64,000 nucleotides of DNA from Streptomyces umbrinus. GTDB taxonomy: Bacteria > Actinomycetota > Actinomycetes > Streptomycetales > Streptomycetaceae. Numbering within the stretch: the first letter of the stretch is position 1; every line of letters begins with the position of its first letter. The notes under the pieces are model-generated. The model worked only from the letters and a program-made list of their open reading frames with translations. It made no database searches and was not told the DNA's origin. This document shows, piece after piece, positions 25,957 to 33,021 of the stretch. The position numbers were made by a program, and so were the translations under genes. Location: the NCBI RefSeq assembly GCF_030817415.1, contig NZ_JAUSZI010000002.1, positions 7,998,001 through 8,062,000 on the forward strand, written 5' to 3'.

Positions 25957-26741
25957 GGATACCGCCGGAGAATGAGGAGGAGGTTCCAGGTGGCGAACTC
26001 GCGCAGCCCCGGCGCTTTCACGACGGCCTGGGCGAGGAACGGCCAGTAGCGGGAGCGCGCCGAGACGACCGTGACGTCGTCCCGGGCGCGCACCTGCCGC
26101 AGGGTGGATCCGATGTGTATGGCGAAGAGGTTCTCACCGAGGGTGTGCTTGGCGGGTCTGCCGGTACGACGGCTGTAGCGGGCGCGGGCCCGCTCGGCGC
26201 CCAGGTAGTGCAAGGGCGCCCACTCGTGACCGCCCCACGGGGACAGCCAGTTGGTGAACGACACGTAGATCAGGCCGCCGGGTTTCGTCACCCGCACCAT
26301 CTCGCTGAGGAAGGTCTGCGGGTCCGCCACGTGCTCCAGGACGTTGGAGGAGAAGCAGACGTCTGCCACCGCGTCGGCGAGCGGCAGCAGGTAGCCGTCG
26401 GCGACCACCGCGCCCTGCGGTGGTTTCGGTCCGAGTTCCCGCATGTCCGGCTCGAAGAGATAGCCCTGCGCGCCGCGCCGCCGGAACTCGTCCGTGAAGT
26501 AGCCGCCCCCGCCGCCTATGTCCACGACTGTCCGGCCCTTCACGGGGCCGTCGTACGCCTCCACCTGGTTCGCCGCGTCGCGTGCGAGCAGTGAGTAGCA
26601 GGCCTCGGGGTCGGCCTGCTCGTGGCGGAATGCGCGGAAGAGGGCCAGGGAGCGGCGTAGGGATGGGTCCTTGAAGCCTGTGTTTGGGGCTGTGTTTGGG
26701 GATGGGGCTGGGTTTGTGTTTTTCCCCCCGGCAGGCGTCAT
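25953..26741 (-). CDS. class I SAM-dependent methyltransferase, 262 aa
   Basis: Motif I is GRTVVDIGGGGGYFTDEFRR (about residues 68-87). Further blocks are VCFSSNVLEHVADPQTFLSE and VRVTKPGGLIYVSFTNWLSP. The first 20 residues are an Asn/Pro/Thr-rich leader. The ATG at 26741 overlaps the end of the GT4 gene by 4 bp and its own end overlaps the AftD-like gene, so it is co-translated with both. It is probably a sugar or polyprenol methyltransferase in surface-glycan assembly; the exact substrate is not visible. Confidence 0.85.
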   Translation of the reverse strand: MTPAGGKNTNPAPSPNTAPNTGFKDPSLRRSLALFRAFRHEQADPEACYSLLARDAANQVEAYDGPVKGRTVVDIGGGGGYFTDEFRRRGAQGYLFEPDMRELGPKPPQGAVVADGYLLPLADAVADVCFSSNVLEHVADPQTFLSEMVRVTKPGGLIYVSFTNWLSPWGGHEWAPLHYLGAERARARYSRRTGRPAKHTLGENLFAIHIGSTLRQVRARDDVTVVSARSRYWPFLAQAVVKAPGLREFATWNLLLILRRYP

Positions 26742-27886
26742 GGCCAGTTCCTCACCGCCTCCGTCGCCACCGCTCTGAACTGGCGGACCGTGCGGTGCCA
26801 GCGGAACTGGGTGGCGCGGTCGCCGGCCGCCTTGCCCATGAGCGTGCGACGGTGGGTGGACAGGGCGAGGGTGCACCAGGCCGCCGCGAACGAGGACTCG
26901 CCGCGGGCCAGCAGGCCCGTCTCGCCGTCCACGATCGAGTCGCGCAGACCGGGCACGTCGAAGGCGATGGCCGGGGTCTCGCGGGCCGCCGCCTCCGTCA
27001 CCACCAGGCCCCAGCCCTCGACCGCCGACGGGTGCAGCAGCAGCCAGGCCGCGCAGAGCAGCCGGTGCTTCTCCGTCTCGGAGACATGGCCCCTGAACTC
27101 GACGCCCGGGCCCGCGAGTTGTTCGAGCTTCTCCCGTTCAGGGCCGTCGCCCACTATGACCAGTCGGCCGCCGGTGACCGGGCGGACCCGTTCCCACAGC
27201 CGGAGCAGGAGATCTATCCGCTTGTACTCGACCAGTCGGCCCATCGCCAGGAACAGCGGTTCCGGTGAGCGTTCGGTGGGCGGGCCCGGCTCCTCGACGC
27301 CGTTGTGCACGACCCGGATGCGCTCGCGCTCGACCCCGATCGCGCGCAGCGCGTGTGCCGTCGACGGGGAGACGGCGACCAGCAGGTTGTGGCGCTGCGC
27401 GCCGGCGAGGGCCCAGTGTTCGAGTCTTCGGCCGAGCCGGGCGGCGGGCGCCAGCGGTCCGTTGAACCGCATCCGCCACAGGTCGGTGTGCACGTGGTTG
27501 ACCAGGCAGAGGGTCGGGCCGCGGTGCCACAGGGGGGCCAGGTACGGCATGCCGTTGCAGACCTCGACGAGCAGGTCGCAGTCGCCGATCTGGCGCTGGA
27601 ACGCCGATCTGGCGCGCAGGTAGTGGCCCAGGTCGCCGCCCGCCGACACGACACGGTAGTCGCGGTACGCGGCGGGGCCGCCGCACAACAGGGTGACCTG
27701 GTGGCCGAGGTGGGTCAGGCCCTCGGCGAGTCTGTCGACGAGGAGTTCGGAGCCGCCCGCGGCTTCGTTGCCGAAGTCACGACGGGCGAGGAAAACGATT
27801 CGGCGCGGCTGTGGGGGGAGCGCCGGGGGTCGCTGCGCGGAGCGGGGGAAGGCGGCGCGCAACGACGAAGGCACGTGCTGGGGCAT
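26738..27886 (-). CDS. GT4-family glycosyltransferase, 382 aa
   Basis: A GT-B fold enzyme: N-terminal IVFLARRDFGNEAAGGSELL (acceptor-side Rossmann loop), VAVSPSTAHALRAIGVERER, and the C-terminal donor site LFLAMGRLVEYKRIDLLLRL with the EX7E motif in PSAVEGWGLVVTEAAARETP. GT4 retaining enzymes use nucleotide sugars. It is soluble or peripheral. The chosen ATG at 27886 begins MPQHVPS; longer in-frame readings run into simple-sequence DNA and are rejected. It is the first gene of the operon leading to the methyltransferase and AftD-like enzyme, consistent with early steps on a lipid carrier. Confidence 0.88.
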   Translation of the reverse strand: MPQHVPSSLRAAFPRSAQRPPALPPQPRRIVFLARRDFGNEAAGGSELLVDRLAEGLTHLGHQVTLLCGGPAAYRDYRVVSAGGDLGHYLRARSAFQRQIGDCDLLVEVCNGMPYLAPLWHRGPTLCLVNHVHTDLWRMRFNGPLAPAARLGRRLEHWALAGAQRHNLLVAVSPSTAHALRAIGVERERIRVVHNGVEEPGPPTERSPEPLFLAMGRLVEYKRIDLLLRLWERVRPVTGGRLVIVGDGPEREKLEQLAGPGVEFRGHVSETEKHRLLCAAWLLLHPSAVEGWGLVVTEAAARETPAIAFDVPGLRDSIVDGETGLLARGESSFAAAWCTLALSTHRRTLMGKAAGDRATQFRWHRTVRQFRAVATEAVRNWP

Positions 27887-27925
27887 GTGTGCTCCAACTC
27901 GTCTCGGGGTGCGGAACCAGCGTGA

Positions 27926-28017
27926 GGGTGGGGTGGGGGGTGAGGTGGGGCTCGGTGGGGTGGAGTGGAGTGGGGTGTGGTGGGGTGTGGTGGGGTGTGG
28001 TGGGGCTCGGTGGTGGT
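27926..28017. repeat. G-rich simple repeat upstream of the GT4 gene
   Basis: A run of TGGGG-, TGGAG- and TGGGGTGTGG-type units with almost no C or A on the + strand, including three direct TGGGGTGTGG units. Many G-tracts of three to six bases lie close together, enough to form G-quadruplexes on the + strand; the minus-strand transcript would be C-rich. It lies in the 487-bp gap between the GT4 and DUF3068 genes. Confidence 0.8.
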
Positions 28018-28086
28018 CTCCCGGTGCGGGTTGGTTGTGGCTTGCGGTCCGGTGCGGATCGGTTTTTTCGCGGTGCGTTGTGGTAC

Positions 28087-28205
28087 GCGGGCCGTGCCGG
28101 TACGTCGAGCCCGCCGCACTCCGGGTGTACGGCTGTCGGTTTCGAAGGTGCTCCTCTTTTGGAGGAGCCCTACGCGGCGGGCTTCGACGTACCGGCACGG
28201 CCCGC
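28087..28205. repeat. long inverted repeat (31/32-bp arms) with nested hairpin
   Basis: The left arm (28087-28117) and right arm (28174-28205) are reverse complements except for one extra base. The 56-base interior contains a second hairpin, GCTCCTC-TTTTG-GAGGAGC (28150-28168). The 7-bp word CGTTGTG occurs just outside both arms (28076-28082 and 28209-28215), like a short target duplication. No gene fits inside. It could be a strong terminator of the DUF3068 gene, a structured leader for the GT4 operon, or a small non-coding mobile element. Confidence 0.75.
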
Positions 28206-28373
28206 TCCCGTTGTGTTGCGACTGCGGGGCTGATCTGTGCTGGTGATGCGGGCCGGCTGTGATGGGGATGTGGGCGGGCTGTGTTCGGGTGGGGTGGATA
28301 GTTTTCGCCCGCTGGTTCGATGCGGCTACTCACCGAAGTGATAATTTCGGGGCTTTATCCAGCTGACGTCTCA

Positions 28374-29351
28374 TCACATTGTGAGCGGCTGCTGGGAGCT
28401 CTCGGACGTTTCGGGATGCGGACGCCCTCGTACCACCAAAACGACCCCCACAAGTGCCAGCAGGAAGCCCGCCACACCGGCACCCAGGGGCAACGTCTGC
28501 CCCACCATGCGCAGTTGGCTGCTGTCCGTGTCGGCCAGGTCGACCTGTTCCTTCTGGGTCTTGGGTGTGAAGGCGATTCGCTTGCTGTCGAGCAGTACCA
28601 CGGCGTCCTTGTCGCCGCCGGGGGCCCGGAGCGTCTTGCGGGGGCCGATCGCCGCGTAGATGATCCGGCCCGTGCGCTGGTCGGCCACGAGCTCGATGCC
28701 GTGGTTGGCGTACCACTCCTCGGCGAGCACCTGACCGGCGTCCTTCTCGCCGACGATCGTGCCCGGCACCAGCCGGGTTCCGGTCTTGGTGGCGCGCACG
28801 GTTCCGGTGAAGCGGAGACCCTCGTACCCCTGGATCTTCTTCGTGCCCTTGTACGCCAGCGTGACGGTCGAGCCGAGCGTGCTGTCCCACCAGATGTAGG
28901 AGCGTTTCTGCACGTCGAAGGGGAACTTCAGGTAGGCCTCGCCCTCGTAGTACGGCTCCTCGTCGCAGCAGTGGACCGGCTTGTTCGTCTTGCGGTCGGT
29001 GACCCAGCGCTCCATGGTCCACTGCAGCGAGTCGTGGGGGTCGGCGGCGGGCAGCGACTTGGCGGTGTCCACGGAGGTGGACACGTCCCAGACGGCCCGG
29101 CCGCTCTTCTCGCTGTCGGCGACATCGCCGCGGACCTGTCGGGTGATGGTGATCTTCTTGTCGCGGACGGTTTCGATCTCGTCCGTGTCGAAATAGCTGC
29201 CCGTACCGGTGAAGACCGTCTTCGAGTCGATGTCGACGGGCGTGCGTTGAGCACGTGGCTCGACGTACCAGGCGAGCAGGGGGGCCAGGACGAGCAGGAA
29301 CACGCCCAGACCCAGGACGACCAGTGAAAAGGGAGTGGTTGTACGGCGCAT
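28374..29351 (-). CDS. DUF3068 (PorA-family-like) membrane-anchored protein, 325 aa
   Basis: One transmembrane helix at each end: residues about 8-28 (PFSLVVLGLGVFLLVLAPLL) and about 290-310 (LPLGAGVAGFLLALVGVVLV). The extracytoplasmic middle holds the DUF3068 pattern GTGSYFDTDEIETVRDKKIT, then TNKPVHCCDEEPYYEGEAYL and GTIVGEKDAGQVLAEEWYAN. The adjacent Cys-Cys pair is unusual. DUF3068 proteins are common in Actinobacteria; their biochemical role is not established. It is transcribed in the same direction as the glycan operon but separated from it by 487 bp of repeats. The ATG at 29351 gives a basic MRRTTTP start before the first helix. Confidence 0.8.
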   Translation of the reverse strand: MRRTTTPFSLVVLGLGVFLLVLAPLLAWYVEPRAQRTPVDIDSKTVFTGTGSYFDTDEIETVRDKKITITRQVRGDVADSEKSGRAVWDVSTSVDTAKSLPAADPHDSLQWTMERWVTDRKTNKPVHCCDEEPYYEGEAYLKFPFDVQKRSYIWWDSTLGSTVTLAYKGTKKIQGYEGLRFTGTVRATKTGTRLVPGTIVGEKDAGQVLAEEWYANHGIELVADQRTGRIIYAAIGPRKTLRAPGGDKDAVVLLDSKRIAFTPKTQKEQVDLADTDSSQLRMVGQTLPLGAGVAGFLLALVGVVLVVRGRPHPETSESSQQPLTM

Positions 29352-29521
29352 CCGGGCACTCCAGGGGCTCGTGGTGACACGGCACGGGCTGTGCCGGCAC
29401 GGTGGGAGAGGGTGCACGTGCGGTATGGGGCGGGAACCGTAGGCGCACCCTTGACGAAGTGTCAATGCGTTGTCGAGACTGGGGCTCGCCGGACGGGACC
29501 GGTGAAGGTGGGGATGTCCCG

Positions 29522-29552
29522 TGCCCCGAAGGGGTGCGGGGAACTGCGCGAT
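29522..29552 (+). repeat. interspersed palindromic repeat, core copy
   Basis: A copy of the window-wide repeat: CCCCGAAGGGGTGCGGGG, then AACTGCGCGA. It lies upstream of the small membrane-protein gene. It has one substitution (T for C) in the core GGGGCGCGGGGAACTG. Confidence 0.75.
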
Positions 29553-29638
29553 CGGCCATGAACGGCCCGCAGATTTCGGATGGCGCTCCCAGTGGAGCGC
29601 TTGGGTGGGACGACCTCCGACAGAGAGGCTGACCCGCG

Positions 29639-29791
29639 ATGCCCAGACTGCTAGCCGCCTTGTTGACCGTGGCGGCCGCCGCCGCACTAGCCGTGGGCGC
29701 CGCCCTCGGTATCGTCGCGCTGCTCGACGCGACCCCGGAACAGCCGAACACGCCGCTCATCACCTATGAGACGGCCGGCCAGGAGCGCTGA
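29639..29791 (+). CDS. small single-helix membrane protein (DUF2613-like), 50 aa
   Basis: The ATG at 29639 has GAGAGG upstream. It opens MPRLLAALLTVAAAAALAVG followed by AALGIVALLDATPEQPNT and a short polar tail ending ETAGQER. One N-terminal transmembrane helix with a small extracytoplasmic tail matches the layout of DUF2613 proteins of Actinobacteria. Its TGA ends two bases before the ATG of the PucR-type regulator, so the two are probably co-transcribed. Two CTA codons are rare here. It may be a membrane peptide linked to the regulator; function unknown. Confidence 0.65.
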   Translation: MPRLLAALLTVAAAAALAVGAALGIVALLDATPEQPNTPLITYETAGQER

Positions 29792-29793
29792 CC

Positions 29794-31035
29794 ATGGCCC
29801 TACGCCGGGGACCTGTCACCGTGCGCTCGGCCTGGCACGACGTGCCGCGCCTCCAGGTGCGCCAGTTCGCGGCGCTCGCCATGGCCGAGGCGCCCATACT
29901 CGCCGAGGAGATCCTTCAGGAAATACGTCATGAATATCCCCATCTGCCCGTCGTGCTCGACGACTCCGGCGAGCCGATGGCGCTGGTCGGGATCCGGCGG
30001 GCCATCGAGGTGTTCGTCCAGCACCTGGAGACCGCGGAGGGCCGCCCGCGCGTCCATCCCGAGGTCTTCCAGGAGTTCGGCCGCGGCGAGGGCCTGCACG
30101 GCCGCAGCCTCGATTCGCTCCAGGCGATCTACCGGCTCGGTGTACGGCTCGCCTGGCGCCGTTTCGCCGAGATCGGGACGCGCGTGGAGATCCCGCCGCC
30201 CGCGATGTACGAGCTGGTCGACGCCGGTTACGAGTATCTGGACGGGCTGGTCGACCAGTCCGTACGCGGATACGCCGAGGCCGCTGCCCGGCAGGCCGGC
30301 GAACGCCTGCGTCTGCAACGGCGGTTGATGGAACTGCTGCTCGCCGAGCACCACCGGGGCGATCCGGCCGAGGCGCTCTCGGAGCGGGCCGCGCGCATCG
30401 GCTGGCCGCTGCCGGACAAGGTCGCGGTGGGTGTGCTGCTGCGGCCCGCCCGCGAGGCCGTTGCCCCTGCTGTCGGACAGGGCGTGCTGCTCGACATGGA
30501 GTACGAGCAGCCCCGGATGGTCGTGCCCGAGCCGGACGCCGCCGGGCGCCCCGAGCTGCTGCACCGGGCGCTCACGGGGTGGGCCGGCGCGATCGGCCCG
30601 CCCGTTCCGCTGGCCGACGCGGCGAAGTCGCTGCGCTGGGCCGAGGCGGCGGTACGGCTCATGGAGCGCGGGCTGCTGCCGCCGGGTGAGGTGCTGTACT
30701 GCACCGAGCACACGGAGGCGCTGGTCCTGCTGCAGCCCGAGGAACTGATCGACGACCTGGCGCTGCGGTGTCTGGAGCCGCTCGCCCACTGCGGGCCCAC
30801 GCACGGGCGGCGGCTCGCTGAGACCCTGCTGGCGTGGCTGGAGACGCGGGGCGGGGCTCCCGAGGTGGCCGCGCGTCTTGGGGTCCATCCGCAGACCGTG
30901 CGGTATCGCCTTCGGCAGATCAGGGAGCTGTGGGGCGACGAGGTCGATGATCCGGATCGGCGGTTCGAGCTGGAGTTGGTGCTGCGCGCTCAGCGGCTTC
31001 GGGGGGAACTGGGTGATCCTCGCGCCCGGCGTTGA
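29794..31035 (+). CDS. PucR/CdaR-family transcriptional regulator, 413 aa
   Basis: A long N-terminal sensory region (residues about 1-170, helical, with LQAIYRLGVRLAWRRFAEIG), a GGDEF-like middle (about 195-310), and the PucR C-terminal helix-turn-helix EVAARLGVHPQTVRYRLRQI (about 362-381) after RRLAETLLAWLETRGGAPEV. Family members activate or repress purine, amino-acid or specialised metabolism genes. The ATG at 29794 lies 2 bp after the small membrane protein. The ligand and targets are not visible. Confidence 0.85.
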   Translation: MALRRGPVTVRSAWHDVPRLQVRQFAALAMAEAPILAEEILQEIRHEYPHLPVVLDDSGEPMALVGIRRAIEVFVQHLETAEGRPRVHPEVFQEFGRGEGLHGRSLDSLQAIYRLGVRLAWRRFAEIGTRVEIPPPAMYELVDAGYEYLDGLVDQSVRGYAEAAARQAGERLRLQRRLMELLLAEHHRGDPAEALSERAARIGWPLPDKVAVGVLLRPAREAVAPAVGQGVLLDMEYEQPRMVVPEPDAAGRPELLHRALTGWAGAIGPPVPLADAAKSLRWAEAAVRLMERGLLPPGEVLYCTEHTEALVLLQPEELIDDLALRCLEPLAHCGPTHGRRLAETLLAWLETRGGAPEVAARLGVHPQTVRYRLRQIRELWGDEVDDPDRRFELELVLRAQRLRGELGDPRARR

Positions 31036-31186
31036 GTGACTTCCTTTCCCGCCCGCCCGTTCACTGCGTGCCCTCGGGTGGTCGTTCGACCCGCCCCCAC
31101 CCGTAACCGCTCGCCCACCCATTGTCGCAAGGCCATTGCCCGGCCGTAATCGGTATGAGTAGCCTGTGTTCGCTATGCCGATCGTC

Positions 31187-31203
31187 TGTTGAAATTTCGA
31201 ACA
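31187..31203. promoter_or_regulatory. candidate IclR operator upstream of iclR-type gene
   Basis: TGTTGAAATTTCGAACA is palindromic at all but one pair of positions and is the best single match to the shared motif GTTCGAAATTTCGAAC. It lies 19 bases upstream of the GTG start at 31222, suggesting autoregulation. Confidence 0.6.
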
Positions 31204-31221
31204 CAAGGGAGGGGGCCAGTT

Positions 31222-31995
31222 GTGGGACGCCTCGTACCTGCCGTAACCAGGGCTCTCGACATACTCGAGCTTTTCCTCGACGGAGACGGCACGCTCTCCG
31301 CCCCCGACATCGTGCGCAAGCTCCAGTTGCCGCGCACCACGGTGCATGAGCTGGTGACGACACTTGCCGCCCGTTCGTACATCACGCCCGTACCGGGTCA
31401 GCCGGGACGTTACCGGCTCGGGGTGCGCCCGTACCAGCTCGGCAGCCGTTATTCCGAGCAGCTCGACCTCGCCGCCGAGGGGCAGCAGGTCGCCCGGTCC
31501 GTCGCGGAGACCTGTGACGAGACCGTGCACGTGGCGATCCTGGAGGGCACGGACGTCATCTACATCGCCAAGGTCGACTCCACGCACGCCGTGCGCATGG
31601 TGTCCGCCGCGGGCCGCAGGCTGCCCGCCCACTGCACCTCCGTGGGCAAGATGCTGCTCGCCTCGCTCTCCGAGCCCGAGCTGACCTCGCGGATCCCCGA
31701 CGACGCCGACCTGGTCCGGATGACGCCGAACAGCATCACCGAGCCGGCCGCCCTGCGCGAGGCCCTCACCGAGATCCGCGCCCGCGGCATCGCGGTGGAG
31801 AGCCGCGAGTCGAACCCCGACGTCAGCTGTGTCGCCGCGCCGGTGCGCGACCGTACGGGCCAGGTCGTGTCCGCGCTCTCCATCTCCGTACCGATGATCC
31901 GCTGGAGCGACGAGCGCCGCGCCGAGCTGGAGCAGCTCGCCGTGAAGGGCGCCGCCGAGCTGTCGGAGCGGCTCGGGTACCGGAGCGTGGGATGA
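31222..31995 (+). CDS. IclR-family transcriptional regulator, 257 aa
   Basis: Winged helix-turn-helix at residues 5-65 (VTRALDILELFLDGDGTLSA, IVRKLQLPRTTVHELVTTLA) and IclR effector domain at about 75-250 (SVAETCDETVHVAILEGTDV, ESNPDVSCVAAPVRDRTGQV). The GTG at 31222 has GGGAGGGGG upstream; a TTG at 31189 is in frame but lies inside the operator-like palindrome. The stop overlaps the SMP-30 lactonase start (ATGA). IclR proteins commonly regulate sugar-acid and aromatic catabolism. The palindrome in front of this gene recurs at the importer/GH51, arabinanase and dehydratase promoters, making this the best candidate regulator of arabinan/arabinose use. Confidence 0.85.
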   Translation: MGRLVPAVTRALDILELFLDGDGTLSAPDIVRKLQLPRTTVHELVTTLAARSYITPVPGQPGRYRLGVRPYQLGSRYSEQLDLAAEGQQVARSVAETCDETVHVAILEGTDVIYIAKVDSTHAVRMVSAAGRRLPAHCTSVGKMLLASLSEPELTSRIPDDADLVRMTPNSITEPAALREALTEIRARGIAVESRESNPDVSCVAAPVRDRTGQVVSALSISVPMIRWSDERRAELEQLAVKGAAELSERLGYRSVG

Positions 31996-32861
31996 CGTAC
32001 GCATTCGAGGTGGCCGTCCAGGCGGAGGCGGCCCTCGGCGAAGGACCCACCTGGGACGCTGATGCCCAGCGGCTCATCTGGATCGACATCCTCGGCTCCC
32101 GGGTGCATATGTACGACCCGGTGTCCGGCCGAAGTGTGGTCATGGTGACCGAGCAGCATGTGGGGGCGGCGAAGCCGCGCGTGGGGGGTGGGCTGGTCGT
32201 CAACCTCCGTGACGGCGTGGGGCTTTACGGTCCCGGCGGGGGGTCCTCCAGCGGTCCGGGCGACTTTCGGTGGTTGTGGCGGGAGGTCGTTCCCGGCCGT
32301 CGCGCCAACGACGCGGCGGTCGCGCCCGACGGTGCCCTGTGGGCGGGCACCATGCGCTACGACGAGGCGCCGGGCGGCGGAACCCTTTCCCGTATCGCCC
32401 CGGACGGCACGGTCGAGACGGTCCTCGACGACGTGGCGGTGAGCAACGGCACGGGCTGGAGCCCCGACGGCCGCCTCATGTACTACATCGACTCGCCGAC
32501 CCGCCGGATCGACGTCTTCGACTTCGACGGCCGACGGGTCACCGGCAGGCGTGAGCTGGCGGTTGTCGAGGAGGGCGACGGGTTCCCCGACGGCCTCACC
32601 GTCGACGCCGACGGCTGCGTCTGGGTCGCCCTGTGGGACGGCGGCGCGGTCCGCCGGTACACCCCGGACGGGAAGCTGGACCGTGTCGTCGAGCTGCCGG
32701 TGCCGCGCCCCACGGCCTGCACGTTCGGCGGCGCCGACCTGACCGATCTGTACATCACGACAGCCCGTACGGGTCTGGAGGCGCCGCATCCGCTCGCCGG
32801 CTCGGTGCTCGTCGTCCCGGGCGCGGGCAAGGGCCTGCCCCAGCCCGCGTTCGCCGGCTGA
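31992..32861 (+). CDS. SMP-30/gluconolactonase-family lactonase, 289 aa
   Basis: A six-bladed beta-propeller lactonase. Metal-site motifs are all present: the N-terminal LGEGPTWD (Glu), GRRANDAAVAPDGALWAGTM (Asn), VSNGTGWSPDGRLMYYIDSP (Asn) and FPDGLTVDADGCVWVALWDG (Asp). Such enzymes open sugar lactones to aldonic acids. It is translationally coupled to the IclR gene and followed by a terminator, then the arabinose importer operon. In an oxidative arabinose or galactose route it would act between a sugar dehydrogenase (candidate at 60091-61101) and a sugar-acid dehydratase (61415-62575). Substrate assignment is inferred. Confidence 0.85.
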   Translation: MTYAFEVAVQAEAALGEGPTWDADAQRLIWIDILGSRVHMYDPVSGRSVVMVTEQHVGAAKPRVGGGLVVNLRDGVGLYGPGGGSSSGPGDFRWLWREVVPGRRANDAAVAPDGALWAGTMRYDEAPGGGTLSRIAPDGTVETVLDDVAVSNGTGWSPDGRLMYYIDSPTRRIDVFDFDGRRVTGRRELAVVEEGDGFPDGLTVDADGCVWVALWDGGAVRRYTPDGKLDRVVELPVPRPTACTFGGADLTDLYITTARTGLEAPHPLAGSVLVVPGAGKGLPQPAFAG

Positions 32862-32894
32862 CCTCGCGGCCGACGTTCCGCAAGCCCAACCGAA

Positions 32895-32935
32895 GCCCCC
32901 GTCCGATCGCCGGACGGGGGCCGCTGTTTTTGCGC
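32895..32935 (+). terminator. rho-independent terminator after the lactonase
   Basis: GCCCCCGTCCG (32895-32905) pairs with CGGACGGGGGC (32911-32921), 11-bp arms and a 5-base loop, followed by CGCTGTTTTT. It is one of the few hairpins in the window with a T-run. It separates iclR-lactonase from the importer operon. Confidence 0.85.
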
Positions 32936-32941
32936 GAACCA

Positions 32942-33009
32942 TTGACTAGTAAGCGCTTCCTATCTACGGTCCCGTTCGAAGTTGCGAGCATCCATCGAAA
33001 TCTCGAACA
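32942..33009 (+). promoter_or_regulatory. promoter with two IclR-type operators and a LacI-like palindrome
   Basis: TTGACT (32942-32947), 17 bases, then TACGGT (32965-32970) makes a vegetative-type promoter. Four bases after the -10 lies GTTCGAAGTTGCGAGC (32974-32989), and a second copy, ATCGAAATCTCGAACA, is at 32994-33009, with centres 20 bp apart. Between -35 and -10 sits AAGCGCTT (32951-32958), the core of LacI-type operators. The layout implies repression by an IclR dimer pair, plus a possible second sugar-responsive layer. It is a near twin of the arabinanase promoter at 50619-50686. Confidence 0.65.
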
Positions 33010-33021
33010 GTTAGGCAAGGT

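Noticed and set aside
21565..26049. Plus-strand open reading of about 1490 codons opposite the AftD-like gene
   Set aside because: Composition is dominated by Arg, Gly and Asp with no motif, while the minus strand holds a full AftD-like protein with membrane helices and overlapping neighbours.
28087..28205. tRNA or riboswitch
   Set aside because: The arms fold into one long duplex, without a cloverleaf, CCA-like end or recognisable riboswitch core.
28120..28333. Longer start for the GT4 glycosyltransferase upstream of 27886
   Set aside because: The extra residues translate the inverted repeat and G-rich repeat into low-complexity Pro/His/Thr stretches; the family begins near the 27886 start.
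31189..31221. TTG start for the IclR regulator
   Set aside because: It lies inside the operator-like palindrome and has no ribosome site; the GTG at 31222 has a strong one.
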